A stretch of 64,000 bases of DNA from Fidelibacterota bacterium (lineage in GTDB: Bacteria; Fidelibacterota; UBA8477; JABMPR01). Positions 9,047 through 19,060 of this stretch are shown in pieces. Position 1 is the stretch's first letter. Each line of letters starts with the position of its first letter. The notes under the pieces were generated by a model, which saw only the letters and a program-made list of their open reading frames with translations, had not been told where the DNA came from and searched no databases. The translations under genes and the position numbers were made by a program. The stretch lies in NCBI GenBank assembly GCA_018673925.1, contig JABHBL010000096.1:1-64000 (forward strand). Reading direction: 5' to 3'.

Positions 9047-9916
9047 CTATCCTTTCTTAAACTGACTTTTGAAAAATTTATCGACACGTTCCCAAAAACC
9101 TGACTCATGATGACAATTTGAATGTCCACGCCCTGAAATAGACCAGTATTCACATTGCCCAGGACGTGCTGCTGTATTCAGTTTCTCTCCCTGAGAGGGC
9201 AGTACCACATCATCATCTTCCCCGTGGATGACTAGAAATGAAGCGTCTGCCTTGGCAATACTATTTATTGGAGCGAAGTGCTCGTATTTGACTCCGATTT
9301 TAATTTCAATCTGTTTTAAAATGAGCCATCTGAAGAAAGCCGGTATATGGTGCTTTTTAAATTCATGCTGCATGACATCAACAGGGTGGGCTGGTGCTCC
9401 CACCGTTACCACTGCTTTTATCGCGGGCTCTATAGCAGCGGCATAGGTCGAACCTGCACCCCCAATAGATAGACCTAGGACTCCGATACGGTCATGGTCA
9501 ACATCACGGGAGAGGGTGTATTGCACAGCTGCTTTCACATCTCTACCAAATTTATACATGGAGGCATGATTGTCCTCATCACTTGAACCGTGATGCCGGG
9601 CGTCAAAGGCAAGCAGGTTGTAATTGAGAGGATGGAGGTGTTGGATATAGCGGAGCATGCGACCCAGGTTGCGACTCCACCCATGTACCAGGACGATTGT
9701 CGGTGCCTGATTTTCATCTCTCACTACAGGTATCCACCATCCATAAAGCGTTTTATTATTTTCCGTTGCGAAACGAACTTCTTCAAAGTTGAGGCCGAGT
9801 GTTTCAGGTGTATCATCATGCTTATTGGGCTTGAGAGCATACATTTTCACAGTAAAAAAACGGGTGAGCAGGATGAGAAATACGAAGATGAGTGGTATGG
9901 TGATCCAGGTGGTCAT
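9047..9916 (-). CDS. Membrane-anchored alpha/beta hydrolase
   Basis: This 289-residue protein has an N-terminal membrane helix (ITIPLIFVFLILLTRFF) followed by an alpha/beta-hydrolase fold. Visible motifs are the oxyanion region LVHGWSRN, the nucleophile elbow GLSIGG (Ser), the acid in IHGEDDDVVLP and the His in GRGHSNC. The fold is closest to the esterase/dienelactone-hydrolase-like or YqkD-type hydrolases. The substrate cannot be determined. It heads a two-gene transcript with the TonB-domain lipoprotein. Confidence 0.85.
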   Translation of the reverse strand: MTTWITIPLIFVFLILLTRFFTVKMYALKPNKHDDTPETLGLNFEEVRFATENNKTLYGWWIPVVRDENQAPTIVLVHGWSRNLGRMLRYIQHLHPLNYNLLAFDARHHGSSDEDNHASMYKFGRDVKAAVQYTLSRDVDHDRIGVLGLSIGGAGSTYAAAIEPAIKAVVTVGAPAHPVDVMQHEFKKHHIPAFFRWLILKQIEIKIGVKYEHFAPINSIAKADASFLVIHGEDDDVVLPSQGEKLNTAARPGQCEYWSISGRGHSNCHHESGFWERVDKFFKSQFKKG

Positions 9917-10151
9917 TGGCCTGTCAAACTAAATTAGTTCTTACTGAAATGCTAGTCTAGCGTAGTTGAAAAATGGATGGGCAAGTCACTGTTATCTACC
10001 TGCTTAATTCGTTGACTGCCCTGTGGCCTTGAATTAGATTCGAGTTCAGCCGATATTCCATTTGAACTCCTCCCATATCTATGGGAAATTCGTTTGTTCC
10101 TAATAGAATCCTGACAATACCCCGGGGAATCACTTTAAGGAGGCACCAAAT

Positions 10152-11864
10152 ATGCTTAACAGAAACATTCCTAGCAAAGTTCCAGTGATCATCACGATGT
10201 TGTTGCTATTCATTATAGCACCAACAGATATCATGGGAGCTAGAGGTCATGGACATGATAACCATGAATACAGCATGGATGTCACAGCCCTTATGGGGCC
10301 AGATGATGTAGAATTGACAGTCACGCTTTCAACCAGTGATGCGGACAATTTTCCGCTCCCCGATGAATTGGAAAAAATCAAAGTGAAAATTCACCGAAGG
10401 AAACATTCTTCAGGTGGCAGCAATGGACATCTCATTGATGAACGGGATGTGGAAGTGGTTGATAATCAAGCTGTATTCTCCCTGACAGAAGTACCGCTAT
10501 ATGCCACCCTTAAAGTGGATGTAAAATTTCGCGTTGGTCGTCAAAAGGTGAAATTTAAAAAGTATGTAGAGGTTACCCTGCGTCCAGATCTGATCGTCGA
10601 AAATGTTGGTTATCCCATGACGGTATTTGTTGACCAACCCTTCAATATTCATGCGAACCTTCAGGAAATCCTGGGAGATAATAGTGCTTTAGCAAATGTG
10701 AACCTCTCTACTGATGGGTTAACCATGACTACGCCGGATGTGTTTATCTCGAAAGAGATTCCAACCACAGTTGTTTTTACAGGTCTTAGTTTTAATGAGC
10801 CTGCTTTCGTTTCATTTACTGTAGATATCTCTGATGCCATTCCTGGAGAATATGATGTAAACAATAATAGTTACTCATTTGATATTGAAGTGATCCCTCC
10901 ACCAACGCTCGCAGAAACTGAATATTCCATGGAGTATAAAAGTTGGGATAACCGCTTCGCTATAACGACCGAAGAAATATGCGGGATAATCGAAGAAACA
11001 GAATATAGCGGTGATCGGGATGAATTTTTTATGGATGGGAGTTCTGTGGAGTCTGCACCAGGTGGTAGTATAGACGTCACTTTCAGAATTTATGCTGATG
11101 GAGAGTCGGCATATGCTTTGGATATTGAAGGCATGACATCCTCTGAAACTATAAATGGTTTTGAGTATTATGATTATACGGATGAAGCGTCAGGCGTATT
11201 TATCACTTATGAACGCAATCCTGGAAATATTGCCTATTTTACAATCAATAAGTACTCTGGGCAGGATCTCTATATCTACCGCTACGATGGCACGGTCACG
11301 GTGAACACCATGTCGGATTATGGCCTCCACATGGATGCCGAGACCAGTATCGCAGCCTCCATACTCTTTGATGATGGATTTTCTTTTATGGGAGGGACAG
11401 CCAATATGATGCTTAACCCCCCCTTTGTTTTTATAGATGAATCTTCTATCACAGTACACAATCCTGATCCTGAATGTGGTGACGATATCATCTCAAATTA
11501 TTTTAGTATGGATTACACTTCTGGTGAAGATTATGGAATATTGGACCCCACATTCCTTCCACGACGCCCTCAGATTGCTGAAAAAGCTCCCATTATTCCT
11601 GAAATGATTTATCTGGAAAACAACTTTCCCAATCCATTCAACCCGAGAACAGCCATATCATTTGGACTGCCTGAAGACAGCAGGATTAATCTGATGCTTT
11701 ATGATATCAGTGGGCGCGAAGTCTTAAAGCTTGCTGAAGGACAGTTCTCTGCAGGTAGACACGATCTGCATCTGGATGCCAGTGAGTTGAGTAGCGGCAC
11801 CTATTTCTATAGTCTTGAGGCCGGCTCTTTTAAAGAGGTAAAACGGATGCTATTGCTTAAGTAA
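10152..11864 (+). CDS. Secreted T9SS cargo protein of unknown function
   Basis: This 570-residue protein has a signal peptide and a strong TAAGGAGG ribosome site (10136-10143). After a histidine-rich mature N-terminus (RGHGHDNHEY) comes a beta-sandwich region. Residues about 140-250 resemble a CARDB-like adhesion domain (DLIVENVGYPMTVFVDQP ... NNNSYSF). A middle domain of about 220 residues is unfamiliar to me. The C-terminus is a type-A sorting domain beginning ENNFPNPFNPRTAISFGL and ending RMLLLK, so it is very probably delivered to the outside by type IX secretion. No enzymatic motif is visible; a structural or adhesive role is a guess. Confidence 0.85.
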   Translation: MLNRNIPSKVPVIITMLLLFIIAPTDIMGARGHGHDNHEYSMDVTALMGPDDVELTVTLSTSDADNFPLPDELEKIKVKIHRRKHSSGGSNGHLIDERDVEVVDNQAVFSLTEVPLYATLKVDVKFRVGRQKVKFKKYVEVTLRPDLIVENVGYPMTVFVDQPFNIHANLQEILGDNSALANVNLSTDGLTMTTPDVFISKEIPTTVVFTGLSFNEPAFVSFTVDISDAIPGEYDVNNNSYSFDIEVIPPPTLAETEYSMEYKSWDNRFAITTEEICGIIEETEYSGDRDEFFMDGSSVESAPGGSIDVTFRIYADGESAYALDIEGMTSSETINGFEYYDYTDEASGVFITYERNPGNIAYFTINKYSGQDLYIYRYDGTVTVNTMSDYGLHMDAETSIAASILFDDGFSFMGGTANMMLNPPFVFIDESSITVHNPDPECGDDIISNYFSMDYTSGEDYGILDPTFLPRRPQIAEKAPIIPEMIYLENNFPNPFNPRTAISFGLPEDSRINLMLYDISGREVLKLAEGQFSAGRHDLHLDASELSSGTYFYSLEAGSFKEVKRMLLLK

Positions 11865-11885
11865 TTATAGCACGCGAAAACCTTT

Positions 11886-11916
11886 AAAGCCCTGACCGCG
11901 GTTGGGGCTTTTTTTT
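11886..11916 (+). terminator. Intrinsic terminator of the T9SS cargo gene
   Basis: AAAGCCC (11886-11892) pairs with GGGCTTT (11905-11911). The 3' arm runs into an eight-base T tract. This is a standard Rho-independent terminator about 20 bases after the stop codon. Confidence 0.85.
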
Positions 11917-12002
11917 GCCAGTTGCTGAAGAGTTTGGGGACTCTAAACCAGGCTTGGGAAAAAAAGATGTGTTTTATATGGAAACAAAAATCATTTTAAG
12001 GC

Positions 12003-12920
12003 ATGTATTACAAGGTCATGAACTTGTTCACCTTCAAATCTATACTTAGTCTTGCGCTGTTAGTCAGCATAGCTATTGCAGAAACACCCTCTCATCAATT
12101 ATTAACCTATCCCTTTAGTAATCGATCAGCCAGTATGGGTGGAAGCAGAGCTGTGGATGCCTCTGGAAATCTTGATATTCAAGGAAATCCCGCCAGTGCT
12201 AGTTTTATTCAAGGATTGCAGGGACAAGTCGGTTTTGTGAATCATCTTGTGGGGATTCAGGGCTTTGCAGCAGCTGGAGTGTTGCCCCTGGAGCGACACC
12301 GGATTGCCGCTGAACTGATTTATTTTGACTATGGCCTGTTTGACAGAACGGATATTGTGGGCACCAATCAGGGTACTTTTGGGTATCATGAATTGGCGGC
12401 AACACTGGGGTATGCCTTCAAGTTTTCTGAGGGAATCCGTCTGGGAGGACGTGTTGGTCGCTTTACGAGGGTCGCCGATGCAAATACAGCAGGTGACTTC
12501 TATTACGATCTTGGGGGAGTATATCATAATCAGGAGGATTCTCTAACTGTAGGAGTCTACCTCGCATCGGTCGCCCTGGGGGAGAGTGATGAAGCCTTTC
12601 CGACTCAATTGCACATAGGCAGTTCTAAGATTCTCTCACATTTACCACTGAGACTCAATCTGGAGGGAATTTATGGATTCAATGAGCAAGTCAGATTTGC
12701 CCTGGGTGGTGAAATATTAATTCATCCAAATTTCAGAATCCGTCTCGGTATGAACTCCAATCGATTTGATCTCCAAACCGGTGTGACAGAATCCGATTTT
12801 ATTGCCGGGGCGTCTGGTGGTTTTGCCATTGACTGGCAGGGAATGCTCATTGAGTCTGCTACCCAGAGTTTTGGTGCCGCTGGATGGATCAGTCAGATAT
12901 CCATTGCTTATCGTCTTTAG
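12003..12920 (+). CDS. PorQ-like outer-membrane protein (type IX secretion)
   Basis: This 305-residue protein has a signal peptide and then the features of PorQ/PorV-type barrels. The mature N-terminus reads LLTYPFSNRSASMGGSRAVD (family consensus: proline- and serine-rich, AALGG). Next come IQGNPASASF, the hallmark FDYGLFDRTD followed by NQGTFGYHELA, and amphipathic strands to the C-terminus. PorQ helps localise or modify type IX cargo at the outer membrane in Bacteroidetes, which suits its place between two secreted-protein genes. A second in-frame ATG at 12018 (MNLFTFKS) gives an equally good signal peptide; neither start has a strong ribosome site. PorQ-like is firm by pattern, but its role in secretion here is inferred. 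Confidence 0.78.
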   Translation: MYYKVMNLFTFKSILSLALLVSIAIAETPSHQLLTYPFSNRSASMGGSRAVDASGNLDIQGNPASASFIQGLQGQVGFVNHLVGIQGFAAAGVLPLERHRIAAELIYFDYGLFDRTDIVGTNQGTFGYHELAATLGYAFKFSEGIRLGGRVGRFTRVADANTAGDFYYDLGGVYHNQEDSLTVGVYLASVALGESDEAFPTQLHIGSSKILSHLPLRLNLEGIYGFNEQVRFALGGEILIHPNFRIRLGMNSNRFDLQTGVTESDFIAGASGGFAIDWQGMLIESATQSFGAAGWISQISIAYRL

Positions 12921-13148
12921 TTAAAATCCCTTACATTTAGCTATAATCAACATTCGAAAACCAATTTATGCTCAATTCTAATGTAAATTGAATTTTTATT
13001 GGGTCTTGTCGTTCGCCAATTACTTCTAAAAAAGACCATATTTTTAAGGGAATTGTGATTATACTACTCATCTAAGCAAAATCTGAGTGTGTGTTGAATC
13101 ACCCGCTTGGAGGAATTGGAAGGTTAGTTTAGAGAAATAAAGTTAGCT

Positions 13149-14729
13149 ATGACTTACTTGCATAGAATCATATTATCCTCAATTGTCATTGTAAATCTTG
13201 TTTATGGCGGAGCTGCTCAATTTGTCGAAAATGAACTGCTTGTGCGCTTTGACGAGGGCTTGACCCAGGCAGATATTGAAATCATTATTATGGATGATAA
13301 TCTGGAAATTGTGAGACAGGTGAGTCGGCCACTGAATCTGTGGTTGCTGCAAGTTGACCTGAACAAAAATCAACTTGGCAAAGTGCGTCGCAACATTGAG
13401 GATGTCCCAGAAATCAAATATGCTCAGAACAATCATCTCTTAAGTTTACGAAACACACCAGATGATCCTTTATACACATCTCAATGGAATCTTCATAATA
13501 CAGGTTTTGATGCGAATGGTAATCCTTCTGGAACTGAAGATTCTGATATTGATGCTCCAGAGGCCTGGGACATCACTACGGGAGGTGAAACGGTTCTGGG
13601 AAAAAAAATTGTCGCAGCTATCGTTGATGGGGGTTGTGATCTGGACCATCCTGATCTCCAGGTAAATATTTGGTCAAATCCATTTGACACTTTAGGCAAT
13701 GGAATTGATGATGATGAAAATGGTTGGGTTGATGATTCCTTAGGTTGGAATGCCTATGGTCACAATGGAACTATTCCCCAGACAAATCTTGATGCAAGCC
13801 ATGGTACTCATGTTTCTGGTACTGTGGGTGCTCACTCAAATAATGCCAACCAGGTAGCTGGTATAAATTGGGATATACAACTCATGATAGTAGCTGGAGC
13901 TAGTTCTACCACTGCCATCGCCATGGAAGCCTATAGCTATGTCCTTGAACAAAAGCAGGCCTGGTTGAATTCGGGCGGACTAGAGGGCGCTTTTGTTGTC
14001 ACTGCAAATTCAAGTTTTGGTGCAAATAACATTTTTTGTGATTCCACAGAGTATCCAGTATGGAACGATATGTATAACACCATGGGCGAAGCAGGTATCC
14101 TGTCCGTCGCATCCACAGCGAATTCCAGCATTAATGTTGATGTCTCAGGTGATTTACCAACGAGCTGTACCAGTCCCTATTTGATCACTGTGACCAATTC
14201 GAATAAGGATGATGTTAAAGTGCTTGGTGCCGGCTATGGAGCAGTCTCCATTGATTTAGCTGCCCCTGGCTACGGTATTCTCTCCACCAATTATAATGCA
14301 TCCACATCGACAAAATATGGGACCTCCATGTCCACACCTCAAGTGACAGGTGCTGTGGCACTTATGCATGCTGCGGCCAGCGCGGAGCTAGCTCAATTTT
14401 ATGAAGACAGCCCTGCACTTGCATCTCAAGTCTTCAAAACATTATTGTTCACCGCTGTTGACCCACTTGAATCTTTAGAGGGTATCACGGTAACGGGTGG
14501 TAGGTTGAACCTTCACCATGCCGTCCTGGCGGCTTCAATTTGGCCATCAGGCTCAGGCGATATGAATCAGGATCTTAGTGTCAATATTCAGGATGTAGTT
14601 ATTCTCGTCAACTTGATATTAGGCAATATTACACCAACTCCAGAACTCCTGGCTGCTGGGGATTTGAACTATGACACATTTATCACAGTCCAGGATTTGG
14701 TTCTATTGGTTAATTCAATACTTCAGTAA
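13149..14729 (+). CDS. Secreted subtilase (S8) with C-terminal dockerin-like domain
   Basis: This 526-residue protein has a signal peptide (about 1-23) and an I9-like propeptide (residues 25-100, ENELLVRFDEGLTQADIE). The triad is Asp160 (AAIVDGGCDLDHPD), His218 (ASHGTHVSG) and Ser393 (GTSMSTPQVTG). The Asp motif reads DGG instead of the usual DTG/DSG, which is tolerated in some subtilases. Residues about 467-526 hold two Ca-binding repeats, GDMNQDLSVNIQDVVILVN and GDLNYDTFITVQDLVLLVN, the pattern of type I dockerins. It therefore uses a different C-terminal device from the other two subtilases. No cohesin gene is in the window. Confidence 0.9.
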   Translation: MTYLHRIILSSIVIVNLVYGGAAQFVENELLVRFDEGLTQADIEIIIMDDNLEIVRQVSRPLNLWLLQVDLNKNQLGKVRRNIEDVPEIKYAQNNHLLSLRNTPDDPLYTSQWNLHNTGFDANGNPSGTEDSDIDAPEAWDITTGGETVLGKKIVAAIVDGGCDLDHPDLQVNIWSNPFDTLGNGIDDDENGWVDDSLGWNAYGHNGTIPQTNLDASHGTHVSGTVGAHSNNANQVAGINWDIQLMIVAGASSTTAIAMEAYSYVLEQKQAWLNSGGLEGAFVVTANSSFGANNIFCDSTEYPVWNDMYNTMGEAGILSVASTANSSINVDVSGDLPTSCTSPYLITVTNSNKDDVKVLGAGYGAVSIDLAAPGYGILSTNYNASTSTKYGTSMSTPQVTGAVALMHAAASAELAQFYEDSPALASQVFKTLLFTAVDPLESLEGITVTGGRLNLHHAVLAASIWPSGSGDMNQDLSVNIQDVVILVNLILGNITPTPELLAAGDLNYDTFITVQDLVLLVNSILQ

Positions 14730-14759
14730 TAAGCTTCAGTTAAAAAAATACAGATATAA

Positions 14760-14790
14760 AAAAAGCCCATCGGAAGTCGATGGGCTTTTT
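14760..14790. terminator. Bidirectional terminator between convergent genes
   Basis: AAAAAGCCCATCG pairs with CGATGGGCTTTTT across a five-base loop, with an A-run on one side and a T-run on the other. It serves both the dockerin subtilase and the convergent surface-protein gene that ends at 14810. Confidence 0.9.
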
Positions 14791-14809
14791 ATCCTGTTTG
14801 GATGTAGGA

Positions 14810-17800
14810 TCAGTACAGGAATTTCATAATAAACATAGCACCGATTCCAGCCAGTGTGATTAAAAAGGCTCCCATTTGTCTGATAGGTGCTTTGGGATCT
14901 TGAAAAACATTCACTTCAAATTCATGATAGCTTGAAGATCCACGGGAATCAGTCACTTCGATGATGAACTTGTTGGCACCATCGTTGGAACCATCAGGTA
15001 CCCAGGTGATGAGACCTTCTGCTTCGCTCATCTCAGCGCCATTCGGCAATAGAATCTTGGTATAGCTGATTCCATCCTCATTGAGATCACGGGAAGATAT
15101 CTGATATCGATACTCACGATCCATGAGAACAACTGGAGAAGGTGTAGAGGTCACTTCTGGTAGAGCATTCACAAAGAGTTGCACATTCTGCACATTTGTG
15201 ATAAAGCCATCAGTCACGCTGACCTTGAATTGCGCCTGGTTAATTTGGTCAATTTCAGGGGTCCATTTAATTGTTGAACCATCAACAAGATGAACACCAG
15301 CTGGTGCATCAAAAACCTTATAGATCAATTGTTGGTCTGTGTTCAAGTCCAGAGCTTTGATCTCATAAATATATTCCTGACCGGCTATAGCCATGGTATC
15401 CGCTTTCGATGCGATTACCGGTGGAGCGTTGGCATAGACGGCAAATTTGTAGGTATCTGAACTATACTTGTCAGAGACTTTTACAAAAATTTCATTCCAC
15501 CCCTTTTGCGTTTTAGTTGGGGTCCAGGTGATTTGACCTGTTGGAGAAATTTTCATCCCTTTGGGAGCCGTTAGAAAGGCATACTTTAACTTCTGGTCCT
15601 TGTTCAGGTCAGTAACTGGAAGGGAGGTGGTGTAAGGTCTGGCAACCGTTGCCAGCGTATCAGCAACACTGCCCAGAATGGGGGCACCGTTTACATATAC
15701 GGTTACCTTTTGGAGGTCATCTCTCAGACCATCAGATACAGATATAGTAAAAGTCTGTTTGCCCAGTTCTGCTTCTGTAGGTGTCCAGGTAATATGACCA
15801 CGACGACTGATAGTTAAATTGGGTATACTGCTTTCGGAAAGCAAAAAACTGATGTCCTGGTTGTTGTTGGGATCGTTAACTTCAACTTTGTAGTTCCAGG
15901 GTTTACCTACAGGTACATGCTCTTCATATTTGGAGATAATCACCGGTGGTGTATTGACAAAAATGGTGAATGAGTCCAACATGGTGGACATGTCATCAGT
16001 TAGCTCGAATAGAATATCATGGAAACCCGTTTGTTGAGATTCTGGTGTCCAGGTGATTCTTCCCGAGGATTCCATAATCAAACTTCTGGGGGTTCGCAGC
16101 GGGATAAGACGTGCACTGTTATAGCTGTTTTTGTCCTGAATATTGACCTGTCCGATATAGGGTTCATTGATGAAAGCAACAGGACCTGGTTTTTCAAGGA
16201 TAAGTGGCAGAATATTGACATACAGTGTGAATTTTTGTAAAACTCTCTCAAAACCATCGCTGACACTCAGGGTAACATATTGTGAATCGAGTTGTGTGTC
16301 GCTAGGGAGCCAACGGACGAGACCTTCCTCGTCAACCTGCATACCTGCTGGAGCTGAGATCAATTCAAACTCAAAATACTGTTCCTCGTTCAAATCTTCA
16401 AGCTGGACCTGGTATAGATATTGTTGACCGGTTTGAGCCAGGGGTGGTGGATTTGAAAAAATTTCAGGGACATGGTTAACATACAGGGTAAATGTCGTAT
16501 CTAATTGCTGACCAAATGAATATGAAATCTGATGATATCCCAGTTGATCCTCATGGGGGTTCCATCTCAGGATAAAATCTTTTCCCAGACGCATGCCTTC
16601 TGGGTAGGTCTTGAATTTGACATAAGCCTGACCTGGATCTATCTCATCCTGGCGTGGAATCGTATGGATAAAACTTTCATTGGTGTGGAGAATCACATCA
16701 GGTGACTTGGGTTTTCTACGAATTTCTGGAATGACCGGGGTTTCTTCCACAACCTCAGTATCAGTATCCTCTTCGAGGTCAGAGGTCACTTCATCATCCA
16801 TGGCTGTCATTGACTCAAGCTCTTCATCGGGTTCACTGGTCGCTTCAACAATATCCTGCTCATCAGGAGCTACGGCCATGAATTGATATGGACCGGATTT
16901 CTCCAGTAAAAGACCATCAGGGAAGGGCAGGGCATTTGAGGCATAGACCTCTTCTTCAAATAAGGGGACAAAACTTTCAAATTTTCCAACATGCTCTTTC
17001 TGTTCTAAATAGTGTACTCGATCGCCTGTACGAAGCAGGCATTCTGCATACCCATCACCATCCAGCTCAGAAAATAAAAGTTGATTGACAGGTCCTGGGA
17101 GCGTCTTCCACACCGAACCTCCATCTGTGGAGGCGTATTGGTAGACATTTCCTCTCGAGCTACCTAGATAAATTTTTTCAAGACCAGAGCCATCAAGGTC
17201 AGCTTGGGCAATACCAGAAGCGCTCACTATTTCACCTGGACCAGCAACCAGTTTCATATCTTTCAGGTCGCGAGTAGTATATCGATCTTCACCAGAAGAT
17301 GAGATGGCGGCCGCACTTAACTTATCGCCACGTTTTTGAAAGAGGACGATATCATCTTTTTGATCCTGATCGACATCATTGATAGCTACTAGAATCGAAG
17401 CAGGGATGCGTGTCATTTCTTTGGGTAGACCAGCATATTCAATCTGGATGTTCGAGGAACTCAGATCGCCTTTAAACTCAACAATTAGCAGGTTGGCCTG
17501 GGGTGCACTCAAGGAAAAAATAAGCTCAGTAAGACCATCATTATCAATGTCACCAGCTTTAATCTGGGTGGGGCGAGCATAAAGCCCATTGTCAGGGGTC
17601 CAACCCCATTGAAAGGTAGGCACATAATCAAAATCTTGCCCGGACCACTCAAAGCCATACACCCAGGGAGCACTGTTACCTGCCGAGGCAGAAATCAATT
17701 TGGTAATGGCTACAAATTCAGGTCGGCCATTCAAATTCAAATCAGTAAGTGTGAAATCTGCCCACTCACCTACCAGGTTTTCAGGTAAGGCAAATCGCCA

Positions 17801-18046
17801 GGTTATATCAAAACTTCCATCAGGGGTCATTTCAAATGCGATTAGTTCTGAGCCATTATTTGCGGTGTTTCGAATGGCTCCAAAATCATTGTTGCCATTG
17901 TGGTCCAGATCACCCAGGTCCTTTAAATGGCTTATATCGCGTAGACCGTCGGCGCTCCAAAGACTGCTCGCCATCAGAATGACCAGGAGGGGAACTAACC
18001 AGATATGACGTACTGCTACATGGCTAAAAAAATGTTTGCTCATCAT
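14810..18046 (-). CDS. Giant surface protein: FG-GAP beta-propeller plus seven Ig-like repeats and C-terminal membrane helix
   Basis: This 1078-residue protein starts MMSKHFFSHV with a signal or membrane segment near residues 12-32. Residues about 35-390 carry six Asp/Asn-rich turns (DLDHNGNNDFG, DLNLNGRPEF, DIDNDGLTEL, DVDQDQKDDI, DLDGSGLEKI, ELDGDGYAEC) like the Ca-binding blades of FG-GAP/VCBS propellers. An acidic linker (about 400-450) follows. Seven tandem modules of about 85-90 residues come next, each with a W-x-P motif (RWNP, RWLP, TWTP three times, KWTP, TWVP), which are He_PIG/cadherin-like Ig folds. The last 25 residues form a membrane helix (MGAFLITLAGIGAMFIMKFLY). It probably projects a binding domain from the membrane; no enzymatic residues are visible. 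Confidence 0.85.
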   Translation of the reverse strand: MMSKHFFSHVAVRHIWLVPLLVILMASSLWSADGLRDISHLKDLGDLDHNGNNDFGAIRNTANNGSELIAFEMTPDGSFDITWRFALPENLVGEWADFTLTDLNLNGRPEFVAITKLISASAGNSAPWVYGFEWSGQDFDYVPTFQWGWTPDNGLYARPTQIKAGDIDNDGLTELIFSLSAPQANLLIVEFKGDLSSSNIQIEYAGLPKEMTRIPASILVAINDVDQDQKDDIVLFQKRGDKLSAAAISSSGEDRYTTRDLKDMKLVAGPGEIVSASGIAQADLDGSGLEKIYLGSSRGNVYQYASTDGGSVWKTLPGPVNQLLFSELDGDGYAECLLRTGDRVHYLEQKEHVGKFESFVPLFEEEVYASNALPFPDGLLLEKSGPYQFMAVAPDEQDIVEATSEPDEELESMTAMDDEVTSDLEEDTDTEVVEETPVIPEIRRKPKSPDVILHTNESFIHTIPRQDEIDPGQAYVKFKTYPEGMRLGKDFILRWNPHEDQLGYHQISYSFGQQLDTTFTLYVNHVPEIFSNPPPLAQTGQQYLYQVQLEDLNEEQYFEFELISAPAGMQVDEEGLVRWLPSDTQLDSQYVTLSVSDGFERVLQKFTLYVNILPLILEKPGPVAFINEPYIGQVNIQDKNSYNSARLIPLRTPRSLIMESSGRITWTPESQQTGFHDILFELTDDMSTMLDSFTIFVNTPPVIISKYEEHVPVGKPWNYKVEVNDPNNNQDISFLLSESSIPNLTISRRGHITWTPTEAELGKQTFTISVSDGLRDDLQKVTVYVNGAPILGSVADTLATVARPYTTSLPVTDLNKDQKLKYAFLTAPKGMKISPTGQITWTPTKTQKGWNEIFVKVSDKYSSDTYKFAVYANAPPVIASKADTMAIAGQEYIYEIKALDLNTDQQLIYKVFDAPAGVHLVDGSTIKWTPEIDQINQAQFKVSVTDGFITNVQNVQLFVNALPEVTSTPSPVVLMDREYRYQISSRDLNEDGISYTKILLPNGAEMSEAEGLITWVPDGSNDGANKFIIEVTDSRGSSSYHEFEVNVFQDPKAPIRQMGAFLITLAGIGAMFIMKFLY

Positions 18047-18319
18047 GGGAACCCATTTCTTTACGATTAAAACTTTTGAATCCTACTCCAAACTTTTAAT
18101 CAATTTATGGGGCTAAGCCCCTGTATGCAATATAAATTTAGCCTGACACTTAAAGTAAATTCTTAAAAGACTTGTGTAAAAAATTGAGAGATGGTATATT
18201 GTGTCAACTACTTGTTTTGAGTTGAAATGAATGACAATTTGTCAGGTGACACTTTTTATGCGTTCCAGATATATTAATCACCTGCAATCGACTGATAGGA
18301 TCAGGGAGGAATTTTGAAA

Positions 18320-19060
18320 ATGAAACCATGGTTGAGCATCTTCTTATCTACTGTCTTGGTTACGGGTTCGGTTCAGGCGCAATTTGCCGAAGGTCAGACC
18401 GTTCTCCACGGTGCCATTGGCCCCGCCTTTTCATATATGATCTCACTTGACCTGGATCAGACTGCCTTTGGCCTGCTAAGCAATTTTACCACTGACTTCG
18501 ATATTTCTGATGCTGCCGAGGTTACAGGCATTAATAGCAATGGTATGGTTGTAACTGGTTTCGAAGGATTTGGTGAAGTTACCCCTCACTGGACTATTGG
18601 AATGTATGCTGGTCAGGGTGAATACATCGCCTCTGCACAGGATGCTGCAGATGTTGACTTTACCGTAAATTTTGTGTTGAGTAGTGTTGGTATTACAGCG
18701 GAATTCAATACCCACTCCCGTTCTCGTCTTAAATTATTGGGAGGCTCCATGTTTGGGATTGGCCAGGCTTCTCTGGTTGCCAGCTCGTCACCTGGGAATG
18801 AAAGTTGGGATGAAATTATTGCAGGTACCACAGCCCGAAAGGCTTTTGAGCTGTCTGCCTGGACGCCCGTTATCCAGCCATATCTGGGTATGCGCTTTGA
18901 CATTTCTCGTTCAATGGGATTCAAAACCATTGCAGGTTGGAATGAGCAGGTTGCATCTGCTGGTAGTTGGAAACTCTACCATAATAAAACAATTCCGGAT
19001 TCAAAAGAAGTTGCTTTAAGAGCGCTTTTCTTCCGTTTCCAGCTATACGTTATCCTTTAA
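18320..19060 (+). CDS. Putative outer-membrane or periplasmic beta-barrel protein, unknown
   Basis: I place the start at the ATG at 18320, ten bases after GGGAGG. The in-frame TTG at 18314 is too close to that site. The 246-residue product has a signal peptide (MKPWLSIFLSTVLVTGSVQA) and then alternating hydrophobic/polar beta strands with aromatic residues at strand ends. It ends in FFRFQLYVIL, like a terminal strand of an outer-membrane barrel. I do not recognise the family. It precedes the processing-protease/ExbB-TonB block, separated by 190 bases, and may belong to the same envelope function. Confidence 0.6.
   Translation: MKPWLSIFLSTVLVTGSVQAQFAEGQTVLHGAIGPAFSYMISLDLDQTAFGLLSNFTTDFDISDAAEVTGINSNGMVVTGFEGFGEVTPHWTIGMYAGQGEYIASAQDAADVDFTVNFVLSSVGITAEFNTHSRSRLKLLGGSMFGIGQASLVASSSPGNESWDEIIAGTTARKAFELSAWTPVIQPYLGMRFDISRSMGFKTIAGWNEQVASAGSWKLYHNKTIPDSKEVALRALFFRFQLYVIL

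Noticed and set aside
9040-9153. Upstream start of the TonB-domain lipoprotein
   Set aside because: The 38 extra residues overlap the hydrolase gene and hide an obvious lipoprotein signal. The ATG at 9039 has a ribosome site.
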